Source: Leyella stercorea (GTDB lineage: Bacteria > Bacteroidota > Bacteroidia > Bacteroidales > Bacteroidaceae). Taken from it: a stretch of DNA of 64,000 bases. Made by a program: the position numbers and the translations under genes. Below the pieces are notes generated by a model. That model had not been told where the DNA came from and did not search any database. It saw only the letters and a list, made by a program, of their open reading frames with translations. Of this stretch, positions 8,227-18,123 are shown piece after piece; position 1 is the first letter of the stretch, and each line of letters starts with the position of its first letter. The stretch is taken from NCBI RefSeq assembly GCF_021531655.1, contig NZ_JADYUF010000015.1, forward strand, positions 6,822 through 70,821, written 5' to 3'.

Positions 8227-8446
8227 GTAACTGAAATCTGCGCCATAGCTTCACAATCGCTATAACTCGCTGTATACAAGCAACATAACAAAAACCGCGC
8301 AAAACTAAAGAATTCTGAGCCAAAGATTTCTTTGTGCGTTCAGATCACAGTTTTGAGCGGTCATAAATGCAAATATTGTATTGGTTGCAGTGAATTTACC
8401 TGTGTACAAATATTCCTCTGATATCTTTCATAAAGAAAAAAATGTG

Positions 8447-8454
8447 TATCTTTG
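8447..8454 (+). promoter_or_regulatory. Bacteroidetes -7 box TATCTTTG
   Basis: It is a perfect TAnnTTTG match 25 bp upstream of the nitroreductase start. This leaves a very short 5' leader. Confidence 0.6.
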
Positions 8455-8479
8455 AGCACAAATAAACATTAATATATAT

Positions 8480-9178
8480 ATGATTATGACATTACTTGAA
8501 GCTATAAAGCAACGACATAGTGTGCGCAGGTACGTTCATAAGCCGCTGTCGGCAGACATCATTGAGACGTTACAGAAGAAGATTGAGGAGTGCAACGCTG
8601 AGGGCGGACTGCACATTCAGCTTGTTACTAATGAGACAAAGGCATTTACGGGCATCTTCTCGTATGGCAAGTTTTCGGGCGTGGAGAATTATCTGGTTAT
8701 GGTTGGCAAGAAGGCTGACGACCTTGACGAGCGTGTGGGCTATTACGGAGAACAGCTTGTACTGCTGGCACAAACGCTCGGGCTAAATACTTGTTGGGCA
8801 GGACTGAGTTATCGTAAGGTGAATGAGGCTTACATAGTGGGCGATGACGAGAAACTAACGTGTATGATTGCCTTGGGATATGGAGCTACACAAGGTGTAA
8901 GCCATAAGATTAAGAAAGCCGAAGAAGTGAGCAACATCTGTAATGACTCGCCCGAATGGTTTCGCAATGGTGTGGAAGCTGCACTCCTGGCTCCTACTGC
9001 CATCAATCAACAGAAGTTTTCTTTCACGCTGTTGCCTAACGAGCAAGGTACAAGAGAGAAACCAAAGATTCTTGCCAATCGAGGCTTCTCAATGGTGGGA
9101 TATACCAAGATGGATATAGGCATAGCCAGACTGCACTTCGAGATTGGTGCTGGAAAGGATAATTTCGATTGGGCGTAG
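8480..9178 (+). CDS. Nitroreductase-family protein
   Basis: The N-terminus TLLEAIKQRHSVRRYVHKPL carries the RHSVRxY motif that contacts FMN phosphate in nitroreductases. Later blocks (GYYGEQLVLLAQTLGLNTCWAGLSYRK and LAPTAINQQKF) are the other FMN-fold signatures. The 232-residue length and sequence pattern resemble the TM1586-type subgroup, in which two half-domains give one pseudo-dimeric unit. Such enzymes use NAD(P)H to reduce nitro or quinone compounds; the substrate cannot be told. It stands alone: a promoter lies just upstream and a strong bidirectional terminator follows. ATGs at 8480 and 8486 are equivalent candidates. Confidence 0.9.
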   Translation: MIMTLLEAIKQRHSVRRYVHKPLSADIIETLQKKIEECNAEGGLHIQLVTNETKAFTGIFSYGKFSGVENYLVMVGKKADDLDERVGYYGEQLVLLAQTLGLNTCWAGLSYRKVNEAYIVGDDEKLTCMIALGYGATQGVSHKIKKAEEVSNICNDSPEWFRNGVEAALLAPTAINQQKFSFTLLPNEQGTREKPKILANRGFSMVGYTKMDIGIARLHFEIGAGKDNFDWA

Positions 9179-9240
9179 GTTACATCATCATAAAATCAGT
9201 CAAAGTCAATATACATGTACAAGTAGTATTAAGCTATAAA

Positions 9241-9310
9241 AAAAACGACAATAGAGACAATGTGGACAACTCTATAGCGGTTGTCTGTCATTGTCTCTAT
9301 TGTCGTTTTT
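9241..9310. terminator. Bidirectional terminator between nitroreductase and carB
   Basis: The 21-bp arms 9241-9261 and 9290-9310 pair perfectly, with an additional ACAAC/GTTGT pairing inside. There are five A at the left end and five T at the right end, so it can serve both convergent genes. Confidence 0.85.
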
Positions 9311-9373
9311 ATGTTATTGAGAGTTAGGATTTCATAACCCTCAACTCTCAATTCTTAATTTTCGACTCGAATA

Positions 9374-12300
9374 TTAGTACTCACCCCAAGCCTTGATGTC
9401 GATATCCTCAAGCTTCGTTGTGCAGAAAGCGTAGATGAACGCACTTGCAAGACGAGCATTGGTGATAAGAGGCACGTTGAGGTCAATAGCGGCACGACGA
9501 ATCTTGTAGCCGTTGCTGAGCTCTGAGCTTGTAAGGTTCTTCGGTATGTTGACCACCATGTCGATAGTGTGGTTGTGCAACAGGTCGAGAGCCTTAGGCT
9601 CGTCACCCTCCTCTGAAGGCCAAAGTACGAGCGTGTTCTTTATGCCGTTCTCAGTGAGGAACTTGCTTGTACCGCCAGTAGCGTAGAGGTTGTAGCCGTT
9701 CTCAAGGAGCATCTTGGCAGCATCGAGCATGGCAACTTTCTGCTTTGCACCACCTGTAGAGAGAAGGATGTTCTTCTTCGGGATGCGATGGCCTACAGAG
9801 AGCATACTCTTAAGCAATGCTGTGTTGGTGTCGTCGCCCAAGCAACCTACCTCACCAGTAGAACTCATGTCTACACCAAGCACTGGGTCGGCCTTCTGCA
9901 GACGGTTGAATGAGAACTGCGATGCCTTGATACCGACATAGTCGAGGTCGAAGAGGTTCTTGCTCGGCTTCTCTACCGGCAGACCAAGCATTACACGAGT
10001 TGCAAGCTCGATAAAGTTTATCTTCAGAACCTTGCTTACGAACGGGAACGAACGTGATGCACGGAGGTTACACTCGATAACGAGGATATCGTTGTCGCGT
10101 GCCATGAACTGGATGTTGAACGGACCGTTGATGTGAAGCTCCTTGGCAATCTGACGGCCTACACGCTTACAACGGCGTACGGTCTCAACATAGAGCTTCT
10201 GCGGTGGGAACTGGATTGTAGCGTCACCTGAGTGTACACCGGCAAACTCGATGTGCTCAGAGATAGCGTATGCGATAACCTCACCATTCTTGGCAACGGC
10301 ATCCATCTCAATCTCCTTGGCATGCTCGATGAACTTGCTCACTACTACTGGGTGGTCCTCGCTAACGTTGGCAGCCAACTGGAGGAATCGCTTCAGCTCG
10401 TCCTCGTTAGAACAAACGTTCATGGCAGCACCTGAGAGTACGTACGACGGACGCACAAGTACCGGGAATCCTACACGCTCGATGAAGCGGTCGATGTCCT
10501 CCATGCTTGTAAGTGCGCTCCACTCTGGCTGATTGATGCCATTGTTGGTAAGCATCTGCGAGAACTTGGCACGGTCCTCAGCGTTGTCAATATCCTGAGC
10601 CTTGGTACCGAGGATTGGCACGTGCTGCTCATCGAGAAGCATAGCAAGGTTGTTAGGAATCTGACCACCGGTAGAAACGATAACGCCATAAGGTGTCTCC
10701 AGGTCTATGATATCCATTACACGCTCGAATGTAAGTTCGTCGAAGTAGAGACGATCGCACATGTCATAGTCGGTAGACACGGTCTCTGGGTTATAGTTGA
10801 TCATAACCGAGCGATAGCCCTCCTTGCGGATTGTGTTAAGAGCCTGAACACCACACCAGTCGAACTCTACTGAAGAACCGATACGATAAGCACCCGAACC
10901 GAGAACGATGATAGAACGCTTGTCGTTCTCGAATGTGATGTCGCTCTTCACGCCAGCGTATGTCACATACAGATAGTTGGTCTGTGCAGGATACTCGGCA
11001 GCAAGTGTGTCGATCTGCTTTACAACAGGCAGGATGCCATAGTTCTTACGACGTGAGCGAACTACAAGCGATGCCTTACGCATTGACTTAAGCTCGTCCT
11101 CAAGTCCTACGGCACGTGCTATCTGGAAGTCGGTGAAACCGTATACCTTAGCTGTGCGGAGAAGTTCCTTGTCGAGTGTGTTGATGTTGCACTTCTTCAT
11201 AGCCTCATCGATGTCGATGATGTGCTGCAACTTCTCAAGGAACCACTTGTCAATCTTGGTAAGGTCGTGAATCTGGTCGACTGTATAACCCTTGTGCATA
11301 GCCTTAGAGATGACAAACACACGCTTGTCGGTAGGCTCGCGCAAAGCTGCGTCAATATCTTCAATCTCAAGTTCCTTGTTCTCAACGAAACCATGCATGC
11401 CCTGGCCTATCATACGCAGACCCTTCTGGATAGCTTCCTCAAAATTGCGGCCGATAGCCATAACCTCACCAACCGACTTCATTGAAGAACCCAACTCCTT
11501 GTCTACACCACGGAACTTAGAAAGGTCCCAACGTGGAATCTTGCAGACTACATAGTCGAGCGCAGGCTCAAAGAATGCTGATGTGGTCTTGGTTACAGAG
11601 TTCTTCAACTCGAACAAACCGTAGCCCATACCGAGCTTAGCAGCAACGAAGGCGAGAGGATAACCGGTAGCTTTAGAAGCAAGAGCTGACGAACGGCTCA
11701 AGCGAGCGTTAACCTCAATAACACGATAATCCTCTGACTGTGGGTCAAAAGCATACTGCACGTTACACTCACCTACGATGCCGATGTGACGGATAATCTT
11801 GATGGCAAGGGCACGAAGCTTGTGATACTCTGAATTGGTAAGAGTCTGTGAAGGAGCAATAACGATTGACTCGCCGGTGTGGATACCCAGAGGGTCGAAG
11901 TTCTCCATGTTACATACGGTGATACAGTTGTCGTAGCGGTCGCGCACTACCTCATACTCAATCTCCTTCCATCCCTTCAAACTCTTCTCTACCAACACCT
12001 GCGGAGAGAATGAGAATGCCTTCTCGGCAAGTTTGTCGAGTTCCTCCTCATTGTCAGCGAAACCAGAACCGAGTCCACCAAGAGCGTAAGCAGCACGTAT
12101 AATAACCGGATAGCCAAGCTCAGCAGCAGCCTTACGGGTCTGCTCCATTGTCTCGCAAGCCTCGCTCTTGATAGTCTTGACATTAATCTCGTCGAGCTTC
12201 TGAACGAAGAGCTCACGATCCTCAGTGTCCATGATAGCCTGAACAGGAGTACCAAGCACCTTCACGTTGTACTTCTCGAGAATGCCCTGGCGGTAAAGCT

Positions 12301-12598
12301 CAACACCACAGTTTAGAGCAGTCTGTCCACCGAACGAGAGCAGGATGCCATCGGGACGCTCCTTCTTGATAACCTCCTCAACAAAGTGAGGCTGGACGGG
12401 AAGGAAATATATCTGGTCGGCAACACCCTCTGATGTCTGCACAGTTGCGATGTTAGGGTTGATGAGCACTGTCTTCACACCCTCCTCACGCAGAGCCTTC
12501 AGAGCCTGTGAGCCAGAATAGTCGAACTCGCCCGCTTCGCCAATCTTCAAGGCACCCGAACCGAGCAACAATACTTTCTTTATATTTTCGTCTTTCAT
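9374..12598 (-). CDS. carB: Carbamoyl-phosphate synthase large subunit
   Basis: The 1074-residue protein has the full CarB plan. The N-terminus KKVLLLGSGALKIGEAGEFDYSGSQ starts a pre-ATP-grasp and first ATP-grasp unit (to about 400). An oligomerisation region follows (about 420-545). The second unit opens with SIIVLGSGAYRIGSSVEFDWCGVQA, and an MGS-like C-terminal domain (about 940-1070) contains LYATGGTSKFL. It makes carbamoyl phosphate from bicarbonate, two ATP and ammonia delivered by CarA, feeding pyrimidine and arginine synthesis. It is the last of three same-strand genes (purF, carA, carB), 103 bp after carA, with the terminator at 9241-9310 downstream. No key element appears to be missing. 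Confidence 0.98.
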   Translation of the reverse strand: MKDENIKKVLLLGSGALKIGEAGEFDYSGSQALKALREEGVKTVLINPNIATVQTSEGVADQIYFLPVQPHFVEEVIKKERPDGILLSFGGQTALNCGVELYRQGILEKYNVKVLGTPVQAIMDTEDRELFVQKLDEINVKTIKSEACETMEQTRKAAAELGYPVIIRAAYALGGLGSGFADNEEELDKLAEKAFSFSPQVLVEKSLKGWKEIEYEVVRDRYDNCITVCNMENFDPLGIHTGESIVIAPSQTLTNSEYHKLRALAIKIIRHIGIVGECNVQYAFDPQSEDYRVIEVNARLSRSSALASKATGYPLAFVAAKLGMGYGLFELKNSVTKTTSAFFEPALDYVVCKIPRWDLSKFRGVDKELGSSMKSVGEVMAIGRNFEEAIQKGLRMIGQGMHGFVENKELEIEDIDAALREPTDKRVFVISKAMHKGYTVDQIHDLTKIDKWFLEKLQHIIDIDEAMKKCNINTLDKELLRTAKVYGFTDFQIARAVGLEDELKSMRKASLVVRSRRKNYGILPVVKQIDTLAAEYPAQTNYLYVTYAGVKSDITFENDKRSIIVLGSGAYRIGSSVEFDWCGVQALNTIRKEGYRSVMINYNPETVSTDYDMCDRLYFDELTFERVMDIIDLETPYGVIVSTGGQIPNNLAMLLDEQHVPILGTKAQDIDNAEDRAKFSQMLTNNGINQPEWSALTSMEDIDRFIERVGFPVLVRPSYVLSGAAMNVCSNEDELKRFLQLAANVSEDHPVVVSKFIEHAKEIEMDAVAKNGEVIAYAISEHIEFAGVHSGDATIQFPPQKLYVETVRRCKRVGRQIAKELHINGPFNIQFMARDNDILVIECNLRASRSFPFVSKVLKINFIELATRVMLGLPVEKPSKNLFDLDYVGIKASQFSFNRLQKADPVLGVDMSSTGEVGCLGDDTNTALLKSMLSVGHRIPKKNILLSTGGAKQKVAMLDAAKMLLENGYNLYATGGTSKFLTENGIKNTLVLWPSEEGDEPKALDLLHNHTIDMVVNIPKNLTSSELSNGYKIRRAAIDLNVPLITNARLASAFIYAFCTTKLEDIDIKAWGEY

Positions 12599-12701
12599 TT
12601 ATTCTAATGTTTAATGATTAATGTTTAATGTTTATTTGGCTATGCCATAAACACGAAACTTAAACATTTGGATTTTTCACTTTTCGTTCTTCACTCTTCA
12701 C

Positions 12702-13778
12702 TTAGCCCAATGCCTCCACAAACTTGTCGAACATGAACTCGGTGTCTACCGGACCTGAGCATGCCTCCGGGTGGAACTGGCTTGAGAACCAAGGCTTTGA
12801 CTTGTGGCGGATACCTTCGTTAGAACCGTCGTTCATGTTTACGAACAATTCCTCCCAGTCAGCACCAAGTGTCTTTGCATCAACAGCATAACCGTGGTTC
12901 TGTGATGTCACGAAGCACTTCTCTGTACCAACCAAGCGTACCGGCTGGTTGTGCGAACGATGACCGTACTTGAGCTTATAGATATGAGCACCTGCAGCCT
13001 TAGCAAGCAGTTGGTTGCCCATACAGATACCACAGATAGGCTTGTCGGAAAGGCTCATCTGCTTCTGGATAATCTTAACGGCATCCTCGCACATGTCAGG
13101 GTCGCCAGGACCGTTGGCAAGGAAGAGTCCGTCAAATTCCATGTCGGTATAGTCGTAGTTCCAAGGCACACGGATAACCTCACAACCGCGTTTGATAAGA
13201 CAACGTATAATGTTGGCCTTAACGCCACAGTCTACGAGAACAACCTTCTTGCCAGCACCCTCGTTGTAGCGTACAATCTCCTTGCAGCTCACCTTGTCGA
13301 CAAAGTTAACTCCAGCATACTCGGCTGTCGGGATGTTATCGGGCTCATCGTCGAAGATGATCTTGCCCATCATCACACCATGCTCACGTAACACCTTGGT
13401 CAGCTCACGAGTGTCAATGCCTGTAATGCCGGGCACGTGCTCGCGCTTGAGCCACTCGGCAAGGCTCTCAACGGCATTCCAGTGACTGTACTCCTCACTA
13501 TAATCAGCAACGATGATAGCCGAAGCGTAGATTTTGTCACTCTCCATGAACGTGGGCAGTCCGTTCTCCTCGATTGAGAAAGGAGGCACGCCATAGTTAC
13601 CTACAAGCGGATATGTCAGAGTCATGAGCTGTCCTGCATAAGAAGGGTCGGTCAGCGACTCAGGATAACCCATCATCGCCGTGTTGAAAACGACCTCTCC
13701 AGCCACAGGTGCCTCATAACCAAATGACTTACCATGGAACTTGGTTCCGTCTTCCAATACTAAAGTTACATTTCTCAT
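12702..13778 (-). CDS. carA: Carbamoyl-phosphate synthase small (glutaminase) subunit
   Basis: The N-terminal CarA domain (TLVLEDGTKFHGKSFG, then GEVVFNTAMMGYPESLTDPSY) is followed by a class I glutamine amidotransferase domain from about residue 175. The nucleophile elbow reads ICGICMGNQLLA (Cys at about 250) and the His/Glu pair is in SQFHPEA near the C-terminus. It hydrolyses glutamine and passes ammonia to CarB. The length of 358 is typical. It lies between purF (180 bp upstream, with a stem-loop in the gap) and carB. The grouping links purine and pyrimidine first-step glutamine-dependent enzymes in one transcription direction. Confidence 0.98.
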   Translation of the reverse strand: MRNVTLVLEDGTKFHGKSFGYEAPVAGEVVFNTAMMGYPESLTDPSYAGQLMTLTYPLVGNYGVPPFSIEENGLPTFMESDKIYASAIIVADYSEEYSHWNAVESLAEWLKREHVPGITGIDTRELTKVLREHGVMMGKIIFDDEPDNIPTAEYAGVNFVDKVSCKEIVRYNEGAGKKVVLVDCGVKANIIRCLIKRGCEVIRVPWNYDYTDMEFDGLFLANGPGDPDMCEDAVKIIQKQMSLSDKPICGICMGNQLLAKAAGAHIYKLKYGHRSHNQPVRLVGTEKCFVTSQNHGYAVDAKTLGADWEELFVNMNDGSNEGIRHKSKPWFSSQFHPEACSGPVDTEFMFDKFVEALG

Positions 13779-13868
13779 AGTTATATTTTCTCGTTATTGT
13801 TCTTATTGTTTCACAATTTCATTATTGTAGCGAAGGTTACCTGCCTCCCCCACTTTATCGCGCACAGA

Positions 13869-13921
13869 CGCCCTGAAAGCGCAAAAGTGTTGTTGTATTT
13901 TACTTTTGCCCTTTCAGGGCG
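13869..13921. other. Long stem-loop between purF and carA
   Basis: The 20-nt arms 13869-13888 and 13902-13921 pair with one mismatch around a 13-nt loop. No T-run follows on the minus strand, so it is more likely an mRNA-processing or stability element or a weak terminator than a full stop of purF transcription. Confidence 0.5.
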
Positions 13922-13957
13922 CGTTATGGAAACATGGCTATCAGCCCGTATTTCCCA

Positions 13958-15835
13958 TTACATCTGCTTCTCCATATAGTTGACGAAAGCCTGTATGCAT
14001 AGCTTTGTGCCACCCGGTGTCGGATACTTGCCCGTGAAATACCAGTCGCCCTTATGGTCTGGTATCGCCTCATGCAGACCGTCGATTGACTGATATACGA
14101 GTTCAACTGGTGTCTCCAGCTCCTCCGGACGAAGCATCTCAACAATCTTGTTGTTTATCTCGTCGATAGTGAACGGCTTGTATACGTCACGCACACAGTT
14201 GCGCATCAGCTCTTTTGGCTTGAGCAGTTCGAGCTTGCACGACTCGTATACACGTTTCAGCAGGTCTTGCATGCCACGCTCCTTTATCAGTTCTATCGTT
14301 GCACGGAACACGCAGAACTCCTCCAGACGCGGCATATCGATGCCGTAATAGTCGGGATAGCGTATCTGCGGAGCCGACGACACGATAACTATCTTCTTCG
14401 GATGCAGGCGGTCGAGTATTCGCAGGATGCTCTCCTTGAGTGTTGTGCCACGCACTATAGAGTCGTCTATCACGACGAGGTTGTCGACGTAAGGCTCGAT
14501 GCAGCCGTAAGTGATGTCGTAGACATGCGATGCAAGGTCATTGCGCGAGTTGCCCTCGGTGATGAACGTGCGCAGCTTGATGTCCTTTATAGCCACCTTC
14601 TCCGAACGCACGTATGTATCTAGTATTGCATGCAGTTCCTCATCGGTAGGCTTATGGTCGAGCTGTTGGATGCGCTTCACCTTCAGCTCATTGCTATATT
14701 TCTTGAATCCGGACAGCATACCGTAATATGCCACCTCGGCTGTGTTCGGTATGAACGAGAACACGGTGTGGTCGACATCTCCGTCAACTGCATCAAGTAT
14801 CTTTGGCACAAGCTGTTCGCCAAGGCGTTTGCGCTCACGATAGATGTCTCTGTCAGAACCACGGCTGAAGTATATGCGCTCGAATGAGCAGGCAGAGTCG
14901 CCTCGCTGCTGCAGTATCTGCTCCATACGCGTCTCACCCTGGCGGCTTACAAGCAGCGCATATCCTGGTTGCAGCTCCTGTATATCCTCACATTCAAGGT
15001 CGAATGTCGTCTGTAGAACAGGACGCTCAGATGCCACTGCAACAAACTCATCATTGGCATAGTAGAACGCAGGACGAATGCCCCACGGGTCGCGCATTGA
15101 GAACATCTCGCCCGAACCCGTCAGTCCGCACATCACATAGCCACCATCGAAGTCGGGCATTGATGTGCGCAGCACGTTGGCCATGTCCATATGCTCATCT
15201 ATATAATGTGTCAGTTCCATTCCCTCGAGTCCCTTTGCCTTAGCTTCCACATAGTTGCGTTCAGCCTCGCGGTCGAGTCGGTGACCCATCAGTTCGAGCA
15301 GCGTATATCCATCGCTGTAAATACGCGGGAACATGCCTCGCGTCAGCATCTCCTGGAATATCTCGTCGATATTAGTCATATTGAAGTTGCCGCAGATGCA
15401 CAGGTTCTTTGCCTGCCAGTTGTTGCGACGCAGGAAAGGATGGACATACGAAAGTCCTTTCTTTCCAGTCGTGGAATAGCGCAGATGTCCCATATACAGC
15501 TCGCCGGCAAACGGCAGATGCTCCTTGGCAAAGTCGGCATCGGCAAGCAGTTCGGGCGACATTCGGGCAAACTCTTTCTGCACACGTCCGAAAATCTCGG
15601 TTATGGCATCCTTGCCCTCAGCGCGTTCACGGAACATATATTCTGTTCCAGGTTGTCCGTCAAGCTTCACACATGCCATGCCGGCTCCCTCCTGGCCACG
15701 GTTGTGTTGCTTCTCCATCATCAGATAGAGCTTGTTTAGTCCGAACATCCAAGTACCATACTTCTGTTGATAGTACTCAAGTGGCTTGAGCAATCTGATC
15801 ATTGCCACGCCACACTCATGTTTAAGTGGTTCCAC
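13958..15835 (-). CDS. purF: Amidophosphoribosyltransferase
   Basis: The N-terminus MEPLKHECGV places a Cys at 8, the expected catalytic N-terminal Cys of the Ntn glutaminase after removal of a short propeptide. Glutaminase blocks include KQHNRGQEGAGMA and GHLRYSTTGK. The phosphoribosyltransferase part has the PRPP loop NLVVIDDSIVRGTTLKES (about 465-482). The 625-residue length is longer than E. coli PurF (about 505), with an extra C-terminal part and inserts that I recall as usual in Bacteroidetes members of this family. It commits PRPP to purine synthesis. It is the promoter-proximal gene of purF-carA-carB; I found no clear -7 box or riboswitch upstream. Confidence 0.93.
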   Translation of the reverse strand: MEPLKHECGVAMIRLLKPLEYYQQKYGTWMFGLNKLYLMMEKQHNRGQEGAGMACVKLDGQPGTEYMFRERAEGKDAITEIFGRVQKEFARMSPELLADADFAKEHLPFAGELYMGHLRYSTTGKKGLSYVHPFLRRNNWQAKNLCICGNFNMTNIDEIFQEMLTRGMFPRIYSDGYTLLELMGHRLDREAERNYVEAKAKGLEGMELTHYIDEHMDMANVLRTSMPDFDGGYVMCGLTGSGEMFSMRDPWGIRPAFYYANDEFVAVASERPVLQTTFDLECEDIQELQPGYALLVSRQGETRMEQILQQRGDSACSFERIYFSRGSDRDIYRERKRLGEQLVPKILDAVDGDVDHTVFSFIPNTAEVAYYGMLSGFKKYSNELKVKRIQQLDHKPTDEELHAILDTYVRSEKVAIKDIKLRTFITEGNSRNDLASHVYDITYGCIEPYVDNLVVIDDSIVRGTTLKESILRILDRLHPKKIVIVSSAPQIRYPDYYGIDMPRLEEFCVFRATIELIKERGMQDLLKRVYESCKLELLKPKELMRNCVRDVYKPFTIDEINNKIVEMLRPEELETPVELVYQSIDGLHEAIPDHKGDWYFTGKYPTPGGTKLCIQAFVNYMEKQM

Positions 15836-16038
15836 GGTTTCTTAACTTTACTTAATATAACTCTATATCCTGTGCTTATGCAGTATTTGTCAGTATCGTC
15901 ATTGTGTAACGTGACAAGTTGCAGTAGCGTATGTTTATCGAAAATTTGATTATCCTTATGACATCTGTGCGTACACACAGATTGCATATGTATAAAAATT
16001 AAGCGTCAAGCAAACAGCCCAACGCTCAACAAATGTAT

Positions 16039-16839
16039 TTAGTTTCGGATAATATTAACCAACAAAGAAGCCACCGACGTCAAGATGCTCACGAATGAGA
16101 ACCACAAAGTCGTTGAAGAGCCGATAGCTGAGTTCTTTGACTTCACACCATTGGGCTCTACATATATGTAGTCGTTCTGCTGTACATAATAGTACGGCGA
16201 GTTGATAATATTGGCATCATTGAGGTTCAGACGATGTACTTCCTTCTGACCGGTAGCAGTCTCACGGATAAGCAATACATTGTCACGACGACCGTAAATG
16301 GTAAGGTCGCCTGCCTGCGCCAAAGCCTCAAGCACGCTCATCTTCTGTGTTGTAACGGGCACCACCTTAGGTGTGGTCACCTCACCTGCTACCGTAATGC
16401 GATAGCTCGACATATTGACTGTCACTACGGGATGCTCCTCGCTTGAAAGATAGGGAGCTATCTTCTCACCAATAAGCGTCTCGCATTCTGTCTTTGTCAT
16501 ACCTACGACATGCAGCTTACCCACAATAGGGAAGTCGATATTGCCACTATTGTCTACAAGATAAGTAAGCAATGCGCCCGAACCGCTGCTCAAATTGCCG
16601 CCGGCACCGAGTGTGCTCTGTACCGAAAGATTGAAAGGACGGGCTGCCTCAGGGTCTGACGTGACAACGGTTATCGTAAGCTCGTCCTTCGGCATAATAC
16701 GTGCATCGTACAAACCAGCCGAAGCGGCAAGACTCAGAGTATCAATATTCTGGAAATAAGCGACTTTTTTTGCTGACGAACAACCGTTCAACAACAAAAC
16801 CACCACAAGCAAAAATATAGGAAAGATAATTTTCTTCAT
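16039..16839 (-). CDS. Wza-like polysaccharide export lipoprotein
   Basis: A lipobox (LLLNGCSS, Cys 20) follows a strong signal peptide. VAYFQNIDTLS and the domain ARIMPKDELTITV begin the polysaccharide export (Poly_export) domain, which includes LVDNSGNIDFPIVGKLHVVGMTK. An SLBB-like segment, ITVAGEVTTPKVVPVTTQKMSVLEALAQAG, follows at about 150-180. A C-terminal hydrophobic helix (about 243-263) may span the outer membrane, as in Wza. It would form the outer-membrane channel for capsule or exopolysaccharide and work with a Wzc-type kinase such as the one encoded 7 kb away on the opposite strand. No other capsule gene adjoins it. Confidence 0.9.
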   Translation of the reverse strand: MKKIIFPIFLLVVVLLLNGCSSAKKVAYFQNIDTLSLAASAGLYDARIMPKDELTITVVTSDPEAARPFNLSVQSTLGAGGNLSSGSGALLTYLVDNSGNIDFPIVGKLHVVGMTKTECETLIGEKIAPYLSSEEHPVVTVNMSSYRITVAGEVTTPKVVPVTTQKMSVLEALAQAGDLTIYGRRDNVLLIRETATGQKEVHRLNLNDANIINSPYYYVQQNDYIYVEPNGVKSKNSAIGSSTTLWFSFVSILTSVASLLVNIIRN

Positions 16840-16881
16840 ATATATTATAATGTATTGCTAACCGCATTTAATTTGCTTCTG

Positions 16882-16889
16882 CAAAAATA
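16882..16889 (-). promoter_or_regulatory. -7 box TATTTTTG for the Wza-like gene
   Basis: Read on the minus strand this is TATTTTTG, 43 bp upstream of the start codon. A CAAA (TTTG on the minus strand) lies about 20 bp further upstream, the expected -33 element. Confidence 0.5.
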
Positions 16890-17025
16890 CTACTTATTTC
16901 CGACACTCACAAAGTTTTCAACAAATAATTTTGCCACCCCTAAAACAATTTCATTTTAACAATATAAAACCCTGGATTAAGCATAAAAACTTTGACTTAC
17001 TTGACATAATGTCACTTATTTATAG

Positions 17026-17033
17026 TAATTTTG
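17026..17033 (+). promoter_or_regulatory. -7 box TAATTTTG for the asparaginase operon
   Basis: It matches TAnnTTTG, with TTGAC at 17001 as possible -33 element. Transcription would begin at about 17040, downstream of the GTG at 17035, which rules that codon out as start. Confidence 0.6.
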
Positions 17034-17058
17034 CGTGTACAAACACTACTTTTATAAA

Positions 17059-18111
17059 ATGAACAACGACAAAGCCTACTCTCGACAAAACAAAGTGCTG
17101 CTGATATACACCGGCGGCACGATTGGTATGGGGCGCAATCCCATGACGGGAGCTCTCGAACCGCTTAACTTCGAGCACTTGATAGAAAACCTGCCAGAGT
17201 TTGCCTATCTTCAGACTGACATCGACACCTACCAGTTTACACCCCCTATCGACTCGTCGGACATGTCGCTGAGACGCTGGGCCCAACTCGTACGCATCAT
17301 TGCCGACAACTACAACAAATATGACGGATTCGTCATATTGCACGGCACCGATACCATGGCATACACAGCAAGTGCCCTGTCATTTATGCTCGAAAACCTC
17401 ACCAAGCCCGTAATCCTAACCGGATCGCAATTGCCTATTGGACAATTGCGCACAGACGGAAAGGAAAATCTCGTCACAAGTATAGAACTTGCAAGCATCA
17501 AAGACGAAGAAGGACATGCAATGGTGCCAGAGGTATGCATTTACTTCAACGGACGACTGCTTCGAGGCAACAGATGTACAAAGCAGAACGCCGACGGATT
17601 CGACGCATTCAACTCGTTCAACTATCCCCATCTTTGTGATGCAGGAGTGGAGTTCAGCTTCAACAAGCACTACATCCTAAAACGCGACTTCACCAAACCG
17701 ATGACACCACACTTCGCCATGGACCCCAACGTAGTGGTATTCTCGCTGTTTCCTGGCATACAGCAGAACATCGTGCGACACGTACTTGAAGCTCCCGAAC
17801 TGCGAGGCATTGTGCTGCGCAGCTTCGGTAGCGGCAACGCACCTCAGAAGCCCTGGCTGCAACAACTCCTTAAGGAGGCCACACGACGCGGCGTGACCGT
17901 TGTCAACATCAGCCAATGCGTAGCCGGAAGCGTAAAGATGGGACGATACGAGGCAAGCTACCAGCTCAAGGATGCCGGCATCTTGACCGGTTACGACTCG
18001 ACAGTAGAGAGCGCCGTTGCCAAACTGATGTTCCTGCAAGGACACTATACCGACTGCAATGTGATAAGAACACTCATGAACCGCAACCTCTGCGGAGAAA
18101 TAACGAAATAA
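17059..18111 (+). CDS. ansA: Type I (cytoplasmic) L-asparaginase
   Basis: The 350-residue product has VLLIYTGGTIGM with the first catalytic Thr, and VILHGTDTMAYTASAL carrying the second Thr-Asp pair. LTGSQLPIGQLRTDGKENL is typical of the AnsA subgroup. No signal peptide is present, so it should act in the cytoplasm, converting asparagine to aspartate and ammonia. The open frame extends upstream to a GTG at 17035, but the promoter position makes the ATG at 17059 the start. The anaerobic sulfatase-maturase gene follows after 12 bp, so the two form an operon even though their functions seem unrelated. Confidence 0.93.
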   Translation: MNNDKAYSRQNKVLLIYTGGTIGMGRNPMTGALEPLNFEHLIENLPEFAYLQTDIDTYQFTPPIDSSDMSLRRWAQLVRIIADNYNKYDGFVILHGTDTMAYTASALSFMLENLTKPVILTGSQLPIGQLRTDGKENLVTSIELASIKDEEGHAMVPEVCIYFNGRLLRGNRCTKQNADGFDAFNSFNYPHLCDAGVEFSFNKHYILKRDFTKPMTPHFAMDPNVVVFSLFPGIQQNIVRHVLEAPELRGIVLRSFGSGNAPQKPWLQQLLKEATRRGVTVVNISQCVAGSVKMGRYEASYQLKDAGILTGYDSTVESAVAKLMFLQGHYTDCNVIRTLMNRNLCGEITK

Positions 18112-18123
18112 CAAAATCAAGAA

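Noticed and set aside
17035..17058. GTG start for asparaginase
   Set aside because: It lies upstream of the predicted transcription start set by the -7 box at 17026-17033.
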